The position numbers were made by a program, and so were the translations under genes. A stretch of DNA of 64,000 nucleotides from Bolinopsis microptera (taxonomy: Eukaryota; Ctenophora; Tentaculata; Lobata; Bolinopsidae): assembly GCF_026151205.1 (NCBI RefSeq), contig NC_087082.1:10486901-10550900 (forward strand). The letters are read 5' to 3'. The notes beneath the pieces are model-generated. The model saw only the letters and a list, made by a program, of their open reading frames with translations, did not search any database and was not told where the DNA came from. Positions 56,099 through 64,000 of the stretch are shown one piece after another. How positions within the stretch are numbered: the first letter of the stretch is position 1; the number at the start of each line of letters is the position of its first letter.

Positions 56099-58250
56099 TT
56101 AGTGATGTTTCAGAAGATGTGCAATCAGGGCGTTATCAATAGAATGTCCTTCAAACTCCGCTAGAACTTCCCATAAGGTCCACAGTTCGTCTAAAAGCTC
56201 CTTCGTCACCTCCTGAATATTTAGCATTGTCATTATTATTAATTTATAGAAGTATCAGACACTATAATATTCATGACATTTTCTTGAATTCATGAATTCC
56301 TGTGGTAATGGCTGTTTTTTTACTTCTTTCAATTACGCACTCAAATATCATTTACAAGTCACCTTAGTATATGATCACTGAACATATTCAGAACTTTTCA
56401 ACGAGTGTGGAGCGATTTAAAAAAATTAAATTTACCTGGTTATAAAAATCAGCCGCGAACAGAATGTTCCAGTGCCGATGAGTAAAAGTTCCATTATTCC
56501 TCGCTTCAGTATAACTATAAGGTTCCGTAATCGTAGATTCAGGAGCATTATTAGTAGGTTCAGGAGCATCAGTAGTAGGTTCAGGAGCATCAGTAGGTTC
56601 AGGAGCATCAGTAGGTTCAGGAGCATCAGTAGTAGGTTCAGGAGCATCAGTAGGTCCAGGAGCATCAGTGGGTTCAGGAGCATCAGTAGTAGGTTCAGGA
56701 GCATCAGTAGGTTCAGGAGCATCAGTAGTAGGTTCAGGAGCATCAGTAGGTTCAGGAGCATCAGTAGGCCCAGGAGCATCAGTTGGTTCATGAGCATCAG
56801 TAGTAGGTTCAGGAGCATCAGTAGGTTCAGGAGCATCAGTAGTAGGTTCAGGAGCATCAGTAGGTTCAGGAGCATCAATAGGTCCAGGAGCATCAGTTGG
56901 TTCATGAGCATCAGTAGTAGGTTCAGGAGCATCAGTAGGTTCAGGAGCATCAGTAGTAGGTTCAGGAGCATCAGTAGGTTCAGGAGCATCAATAGGTTCA
57001 GGAGCATCAGTAGGTTCAGGAGCATCAGTAGGCCCAGGAGCATCAGTTGGTTCATGAGCATCAGTAGTAGGTTCAGGAGCATCAGTAGGTTCAGGAGCAT
57101 CAGTAGTAGGTTCAGGAGCATCAGTAGGTTCAGGAGCATCAATAGGTTCATGAGCATCAGTAGTAGGTTCAGGAGCATCAGTAGGTTCAGGAGCATCAGT
57201 AGTAGGTTCAGGAGCATCAGTAGTAGGTTCAGGAGCATCAGTAGGTTCAGGAGCATCAGTACGTTCAGAGGCATCAGTAGTAGGTTCAGGAGCATCAGTA
57301 GGTTCAGGAGCATCAGTAGTAGGTTCAGGAGCATCAGTAGTAGGTTCAGGAGTATCAGTAGGTTCAGGGGCATCAGTAGTAGGTTCAGGAGCATCAGTAG
57401 TAGGTTCAGGAGCATCAGTAGTAGGTTCAGGAGCATCAGTAGTAGGTTCAGGAGCATCAGTAGGTTCAGGAGCATCAGTAGTAGGTTCAGGAGCATCAGT
57501 AGGTTCAGGAGCATCAGTAGTAGGTTCAGGAGCATCAGTAGGTTCAGGAGCATGTGTATGGGATGGACAATGGGTCATGTTGAACTTTTGAACGTTGTGT
57601 AGGGGGCTGTTGTTCAGGAGAGTGTCCCATTTCAGGAACATGCTCTCAGACAGGGACTCTACATACTTACAGCACATTCCAGACTCGTACATCTCGGAGA
57701 CTTCTTCATCTGTCAGTTGTTCTGCAAAAATGTTAAAGTCATGAAGTTCCCCTCCGAATGAGTGTCGTTGCGAATAAAAGATCGCATCTAAGGTGGTGGT
57801 TTTGTGAGCTTGACCTATTGCGATGGAACCTCCCATTGTTAACTTTATACCTGACGGGGTAGCGACAGACTTAACCAGTTCCCCGTTATAATAGAACTTA
57901 GTGGTCTGGGTTGCATGGGACCAGGTCAAACACTGGTGATGCCATTCGTTGGGTGGGGCTGTGATACCGGTAAAGGTAAGCTGTTGTAGCATGTTCATAT
58001 AGTTAGACGAGTCAACCATTGCGATATCATGTTGAACAGATGGTGAATTGTACCTCAGCACGTACTTGCTTCTTCCAGACTTCAACTTGTGAACCCACGT
58101 GCATATGGATATTTTCTCTTTTACAGGCTCCATATTTGGGTTAATTAGGATGTAAGAACTAATGCTGTCTGCGAATCTCAGTCCAAGGAACAGATCATGG
58201 GCAAGAAGATATGGTAAAGCCAGGGAGAACAAGACGAGGATACGTTGCAT
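56099..58250 (-). CDS. Secreted pentraxin/LamG-like protein with long Pro-Thr-rich repeat tail
   Basis: Exon 1 56437-58250 and exon 2 56099-56212 join in frame through a GT-AG intron (donor GTAAAT). ATG 58250 precedes a hydrophobic signal peptide (RILVLFSLALPYLLA). The globular domain (about residues 20-200) has pentraxin/LamG features: ICTWV, EWHHQCLTWSHATQTTKFYY, GGSIAIGQ and FGGELHDFNIFAEQL. A tail of about 340 residues of DAPEPT / TTDAPEPT repeats follows, likely O-glycosylated. Exon 2 encodes a short helical acidic end. It could be a secreted or surface lectin-like mucin. An alternative start 18 codons upstream is less likely because it would precede the signal peptide. Confidence 0.83.
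56525..57553 (-). repeat. Coding minisatellite, DAPEPT repeat
   Basis: 18- and 21/24-bp units (GAGCATCAGTAGGTTCAG and longer variants with an extra GTA) alternate for about 1 kb. Larger blocks recur, for example around 56760-57060 with a CATGAGCATCAG variant, showing higher-order duplication. Long ORFs on the other five frames are by-products. Confidence 0.95.
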
Positions 58251-58299
58251 GGTGCCAGGTTGTTTATAACCTACTGTAGCAATTAAAAGTCGGGTTCTT

Positions 58300-59587
58300 A
58301 ACAAAATGAACGATAGAACTGAGCGAGTGTGAGGGTAGAACAGGACAGGGGTCCTTATAAAGCTGCGCTATTTCAGACTGTGAACACCGCGTGCTTTATT
58401 CTGTCGTCAAGAGAGGGTTATCTGACTCTTCAGGACATTGTGTCAATGTCCTGACATTATCTTTTAGCCGTTTGCAAGACTTCAACTGAACATTGTTGTC
58501 ATCATAGATTTGTCATGATTTTGAAATAAGGTAACAATTTCGACAGTTTTTGAGATAAGGGCATGCTGCTGACGTAATTGAGTATATCAAAACTTTAAGA
58601 TACGGATCCATAAACATCAGCACTAAATTATAATCATAGACAATGTTGAATGTCCGTTGACAGCGGCGGAAGTTTTAAGGTTATGTTGGTCATTTGTGAA
58701 ATAATCCTGGCTATTGTTGACTGATGATTAACTGGAAGGGGGCACCACAGATGGATACCCCTTTTCAAAGTTCTGACAACCTCACGGCAGCACAGAGTTT
58801 CTATCCAGCAGTGACACTTTGGGCTACCTAACTTTCACACAACCATTGGAAGACCAATGGTTGTGTGATTACTTATGTTAATTAACTTACAAGTTTTATT
58901 ATAATTTTTCCGTTCATCATTTTTGTTCATCATTATGAACAAAAGTGGAGATTTGGGAATTGGGAATTGAATATAGGTTTAGATTTCGTGTACGTCTGTC
59001 CGTCACACTTTACCATGTATAATATATTATTGTATAATATTGTAGTCACGCCCATATTTGGTCCAAATTAGGCCCAATTTAGCCAAATACCCTGAACATG
59101 CCCAAAACCCAGGTTCATGGTGCTCTACTTGTAGCTAGTGGTCTCCTAAACTCGTACATGAAATTTCATCAAGATTGGACAAAAATGACTGAGTTATGAG
59201 CTTAAAACCATATGCCCATTTTTGGGCATACGTACCAAATTCGGTAGATTTCGTCCCATAAATTGGTCAAATATCAATATTTTTGAATGAAACTTATTTT
59301 ATATGAAAGGTGGGACTAAACTATACATATTCTCTGTAAAATTTGCTCAGCAAAATTCAAAATTTGGCCGCCAAACTTTTTTGGAAACCTAAATTAAAAA
59401 TCCATTTTCAAAATAAGGTGGAAATGCGATTTCGAGTCGATTCCGAAAATTTCATGCACAAATTGTGAAAACTAATTGAGTTGTTACAATTTTAATGAAA
59501 TCAATTCCGCGAATATCGTGAACCAAGATACGGGCAATTTAGTTCATTTTTGTGGTCTTTTCGCCTTAGCATTAACATTTAAACAAA
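58300..59587. other. Intergenic region, no gene recognised
   Basis: Contains a 14-bp perfect hairpin (58836-58867, CACACAACCATTGG with loop AAGA). The 59040-59580 part looks like dispersed repetitive DNA beside the Helitron, but I cannot name it. Confidence 0.45.
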
Positions 59588-59940
59588 CTAGCAGGAACCC
59601 GTCAAACCTTTAAGACTGGTGTCAAGGCTCTTTGGTGGCCGGATCAGTTTCCTACCCTAAAGTCTCCCAGTAAAAATAATTATTACCTATTTAATTCGCG
59701 TTTTTGACACCACTTGGGGGTCCAAATTTTGGGTACTAAAATTCTTATTCCTTGGCCGATTTTCGATTTTTTCATGCTGATTTGAAGGCCATTAAAGCAT
59801 TTGAATCAGTTAAAAAAGTTTCAGTTTTATATCTTGTACGGTTTTTGCGGAAACCCGTGTTAAAGTTGATGCCGTGGTGTCAGTAAAATGGTGCGGATAA
59901 ATAAATATATATATATCGTCTCGCTTTATATATAGTAAGA
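59588..59940 (-). mobile_element. Non-autonomous Helitron, copy 3
   Basis: Same termini as copies 1 and 2 (TCTTACTATATATAAAG... GGGTTCCTGCTAG on the minus strand), 353 bp. It has an extra about 45-bp block near its 3' end (ACTGGTGTCAAGGCTCTTTG), so it is a subfamily variant. Confidence 0.78.
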
Positions 59941-60045
59941 TATAAAGTTATATCTTACAGAGAATATGTAGTTTAAGTCATATTTGAAGCTGCAGAGCGT
60001 GAGCTATAATTATAAAAGTATAAACCTGAAACCGATCACTGTTTT

Positions 60046-60140
60046 ATGCGGGTATCTTTTATTCAACATGAACAGAAGATACCCGCATTTTAATTGTGTT
60101 TTATTCAACATGAACACAAAATACCCGCATTTTAATTGTG
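60046..60140. repeat. Hairpin and short repeat
   Basis: A 13-bp stem (ATGCGGGTATCTT, 60046-60088) is followed by a partial second copy (ACCCGCATTTTAATTGTG repeated). Otherwise 59941-60836 is AT-rich without a visible gene. Confidence 0.6.
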
Positions 60141-60836
60141 ATTTAAAATGTGTCTAATTTTATAATTTTGCACAATGAAACAACTTTTTTTTCAATTAAA
60201 ATACAGTATCTGATATAACAGTACATACGAAAGTAATATAATTATAATAATAAAACATATCGCGAAAATTATTTCAGTGTTCTAATAACTGGGTGGCGCC
60301 AAAAATGTTTAAAACATAACCTTTTTTAACACCAAAGATGCAATGTTTTGTTGTAAAATCAAATTTAACGCTAAACCTTATCAGTTATAGTTATACATAT
60401 TTTAATTAAAAACAATAGGCGAAATTATTCCATTTTAAACAAACCTTTGTTATATTATCTACACCGATATTATGCTCGAGATTTAAAAATATAACTGACA
60501 AATATTTGAGATTAACAGTAACACACCATAAATTGTAATTTATTATTAAACACAGACTCTTCACGATATTTGTTAGTTCAATATTTCAATATTTATCTAG
60601 TTTCAATATTTATCTAGTTCAATATTCATTGCCTAGTTTTAAAACATTAATTAGTATAGTTTGATGTGTGCATCACTTGAAAACATGCTTAATAACGTCT
60701 CTTAATTTATTGCTCATCCAAATTCTCAAGTTTCTTTGTAATTTTCGAATATATATACGCATCAGCAATTATTCGAGAATCCTTACATGATATAACTGCC
60801 TCATTAATGAGTAAAGTAACCCCAAAATAAACACAC

Positions 60837-62508
60837 TCACTGCTCACAATTAACATCTATGACTCCAACTTTGTTGTTGGTCTGATGGGGTTTAGCGGTC
60901 CTTGGAGCGTTGTTGTTCCCGTTTATACCATGTGTACCGTTTATCACTGTTGGAGGCTCAGCTATAACCAGTTTCATGTGTTTCTTCTTCTTTGGCCTTC
61001 TTATCGACTGAACCTGCAAGCGTTATTATCCTACGATTTCCAGATTACATCAAGCAGCAAAGAAAAGCAACGTGCATAACTTGATCCCTTTAACTGAAAG
61101 TAAAACTACTTAACATGATATAAACGAGATATCCTAATACTGATGTTTAGCTTACCCAGGAAACTTTGTTCTTGTCCTTGCATGTCAGAATACTAATGTA
61201 GTGGTTCCTCAGTTTGGGGTTGAACAGTCCGTAGAGGAGAGGGTTCACCGCACTGTTCATGTATAACATCCAGTGGAATGCTATGCCTGCAAGATGTGTG
61301 AATGGTTAGTCCACAGTCCACACTGTCCAATCTTTTTATAGCGCAATATGTTTATTGTTCATTATTATTAGGTACATTTTACTAAAACCTTAACAAATAT
61401 GCAAGTTTCAGATTGATTCTGATTATTATCAAAATAATCTTAAGATTCAGTTCTTACTTATTTCAGGAGGGACGTTCTCAGCCTTGGTAGGATCAAACCA
61501 CAGGATGATGGCTGTCACGAAGAGAGGAAGAGAGCAAATAACAAACGCTAGAGTCAGCACTAATAGGGTTAACTGAGAATGGTTCGTTTTTTTAGTAAGT
61601 TGTTGATAAGTTGATAGTTAGGATAAGCAGTTTGTTTTTTATGGTTGATGATGATTGCTAGAAAAGTTAGAAGTAAAATGCAGACGCTTGCACACAAGCA
61701 TGATTCACCAACATTTTCGTTCACGGCACTTAAAAGCAATTTTACTTACGATAGCACCCTTATTAGAGTCGAGCATCTTCCTCCCATCTCCTAGAGACGA
61801 AGAGTTAAGGTCGATGAGGATCCCGGTGAAGTTGAAGACGGTGAAGGTAACCGGTATCAGAATCACTGTCACCGCGTAAAACAGGAAATAGTACCTGAGG
61901 TAACACAGAGTCGAGAGAATTTATATCGAAATTTGTCAACGAATTTCAATAATTATTTAATCGACAATTACTGTAACTGTACAACATTTTGAGTTTTTGT
62001 TTGAAAATTTAATATCTGCGATGACACGATCAGTACTGACTTGTGGACGCCGTCTCCAAAGCTGAGTCCACAGTTGTAGGAGTGAACCGAGTAGCTGTAC
62101 TTCCCCCAGAACATGAGTGGCATACAGGACAGCACCAGGGAGCTGGCCCATACAAACGTGGCAGAACATCTCATCTGCGGTTAGTTGTCTGTCAGTCATA
62201 TTATGCGAACAATTGAGTTATAAATATACATGAATATCAGTCATAAATATGACATAACCCGGTTTTAGCCTGTCTAAACCATTTAATGTTGAGTGTGACC
62301 TATGATTTCACAACGAAGAGCAGAAATCTCAAATAAGGAATATTCGAATAATCTAAATATTGGATATTTGTGGAAATGTGCATCTAAAGAACTAAAAATA
62401 TAAATAACCCAACCCGTAAAGTGGTCATGATAGTGGAATATCTGAGTGGTCTGCAGATATAGACGTATCTATCAAAGGAACTGAGAGCCAGGAACCATAC
62501 ACTGCAGC
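60837..62508 (-). CDS. Rhodopsin-family (class A) GPCR, 3' exons only
   Basis: Six exons fit GT-AG rules. TM3 62414-62508 (SSFDRYVYICRPLRYS, the DRY motif); TM4 and second loop 62041-62169 with a Cys (SYNCGLSF); TM5 61750-61894; TM6 61458-61572 (FVICSLPLFVTAIILWF, CSLP in place of CWxP); TM7 61156-61286 (MNSAVNPLLYGLFNP, the NPxxY motif); cytoplasmic tail 60837-61013 with RRPKKKKHMK. It is a G-protein-coupled receptor of unknown ligand. Exons for TM1-2 must lie to the right; I did not find them within 62509-64000. An intergenic or intronic 55-bp direct duplication borders the TM3 exon at about 62515-62628. Confidence 0.83.
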
Positions 62509-62514
62509 CTGCGG

Positions 62515-62628
62515 GGGTACGTGGGTTATATTAATGCTAATCCTTGTTATCCTTGTAATCCTTGCAAAAGGGTACGTGGGTTATATGTTAGCTAATCATT
62601 GTAATCCTTGTAACCCTTGCAAAAGCTG
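62515..62628. repeat. 55-bp tandem duplication next to the TM3 acceptor
   Basis: GGGTACGTGGGTTATAT...TTGTAATCCTTGCAAAAG occurs twice (62515 and 62570). It lies in the intron just upstream of the TM3 acceptor of the class A GPCR. Confidence 0.75.
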
Positions 62629-64000
62629 AAATAGTTTAAAACACTTACAACTGTTTTAGAACAATGGTATAATCAAGCAGTCCTATACACAGCTGTCACT
62701 TTTGATTATGAGTTAGTTATACATTTTCTTATCGATTTGACTTTTTGATATATGTGACACTTATTATTTATATTTTATTGAAGAGATCTTAACCTCATGG
62801 CACTTCTCCTCCGCATACAACCGAGACTCTAGAGAGTAGAGGCCTAGCTCACTTTACGAGGGAAGGAGGGATTGCGAATGATAATTAACTGGTGTGCGTG
62901 ATTTGTTGAACGCACTTGAGGAGTGATACTAGTTGCTTAGTTGTATCGACATAATGATGGTCAGGTTTCTAATTATGTCAAGCAGTATAACACGGACTCT
63001 CCATTAATACAAAAACAAGCCCGCGATATACGTGATTACTTGAATATTACCCAAGATATGTTATGGTTCATCGGTTCATGTGTCGAGAAGCGTAATATTA
63101 TAATATACTGGTAGGCAAGCCTGATCTATACGATATAATAATATTGTTTTTACATCTCCACAATTTCACGTGAGACTTCGCTTTTCCGCCTGCCTCGCTG
63201 AACCAGCACACACGATTTGACTGTGCCATTAAACTTGGGTCAATGTCCCGCCCTGTCCGGAACCAATCAGATTGGAAGGACCCGTTTCACGTGACCACCT
63301 CTAAACGGTCACGTGACCACCTCTAAACCGATCACTGGTCAGGTGGCGTAAAACATCTTATTAATCAAGGCATGTTATCTGTATCGATGCTACTAGGCGA
63401 AGTGCATGCATTAAGCGAGGCTGGATAGTGCATGTGGTATGAAATATGATTGAAGTAAGGGGCGTGGATTTCGCTGGCGCAATTTTTAAAATGAAAGAAG
63501 GGTGTTTATTAGAAGTGTATTTGTTATTCCCAGGACTAACTAGATCCTCAGATCCTACTGCAGTGTATTGGTAGTGGTGTAACGACCGCCCCGCTACCCC
63601 TAGGGGCGGCATTTTCCCGTATTTTAGAAAGAAAAAAACGTCTGATTCGGGTATCATCCCGTCCACTTGAAAGTTCGCTTGAAGCGAAAAAATATTTGGG
63701 GTTACAAAATGCTCCTAGGAGGGGGGGGGGGGGGGGGGCTGTTGCCATGATTTCTATCTATATGCAAAAAAGGCTCCATCTTTCTTTTTTATGCTTCTTC
63801 TTTTCTTCCAAGCTTCAACTATTTTGTGCAAGAAATGTGATTTGTCATACGATATCGAATGAAAATGCACAAAATGGTTGACAAATCATATCGCATTTGG
63901 TGGTGACTGGTAATTTGCAGAGTACACGTCGAGCTGTATTAAATAGGACACAATACTGAATACATGCATATGTAATGGCCAATGGGGTATACGAGACGCT
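62629..64000. other. No gene recognised
   Basis: Contains a short direct repeat (GGTCACGTGACCACCTCTAAA-like, about 63285-63330) and a poly-G run at 63719-63739. ORFs in 63361-63881 show no recognisable motif. Confidence 0.45.

Noticed and set aside
56432-57602. ORFs of over 370 codons on other frames of the 56-58 kb gene
   Set aside because: By-products of the 18/21-bp coding repeat; only the minus-strand frame has a signal peptide, a globular domain and a matching splice site.

Overview
The window is animal nuclear DNA. It is AT-rich and gene-sparse. Host genes are split by short GT-AG introns and encode an adhesion-type GPCR pair with GPS motifs, a rhodopsin-type GPCR, a pentraxin-like secreted protein and a TRPA-like channel remnant. 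It also carries Polinton, hAT, Helitron, LINE and Penelope sequences and a CCCTAA array. An aquatic invertebrate fits, but the species cannot be named from the sequence alone.

1-13.4 kb: a Maverick/Polinton (adintovirus-like) element running off the left edge. It carries a protein-primed PolB, an OB-like zinc protein, small conserved proteins, two divergently transcribed penton-like genes, a pVI/pX-like protein, a major capsid protein, an adenain-like protease, a spliced integrase with a chromodomain, a packaging ATPase and basic accessory proteins. Capsid and ATPase reading frames are open; polymerase, both pentons, protease and integrase carry stops or frameshifts. Several genes have 40-75 bp spliceosomal introns. 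Tight ATGA/TGATG overlaps and repeated TATA boxes suggest compact, virus-like transcription units.

14-18 kb: a 5'-truncated LINE flanked by related palindromic repeats. 18.1-25.1 and 30.8-43.6 kb: two tandem paralogous adhesion GPCR genes on the minus strand, with nearly identical exon lengths. Each encodes a signal peptide, an unrecognised N-terminal domain, GCC2/GCC3-like Cys modules, a Cys/Trp exon, GAIN/GPS and 7TM. The upstream copy (30.8-43.6) has all seven TM segments and a tail. The downstream copy lacks the TM6-7 and tail exons here and has coding breaks. In the 30.8-43.6 gene, a 33-bp minisatellite repeats an exon end together with its splice donor about 12 times. Its last intron holds a LINE that was itself hit by a hAT element and by a second 301-bp insert.

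45.1-48.2 kb: a 3.1-kb fold-back element whose arms are filled with 184-bp tandem repeats. 51.7-53.8 kb: a TRPA-like pore pseudogene abutting a second array-bearing inverted-repeat element. 54.2-54.7 kb: a CCCTAA array inside an inverted repeat, embedded in an 11-bp minisatellite. 54.9-55.9 kb: LINE and Penelope remnants. 56.1-58.3 kb: a two-exon secreted pentraxin-like gene with a long DAPEPT repeat tail. 60.8-62.5 kb: the 3' part of a rhodopsin-family GPCR gene. Three non-autonomous Helitrons lie at 28.4, 34.9 and 59.6 kb.
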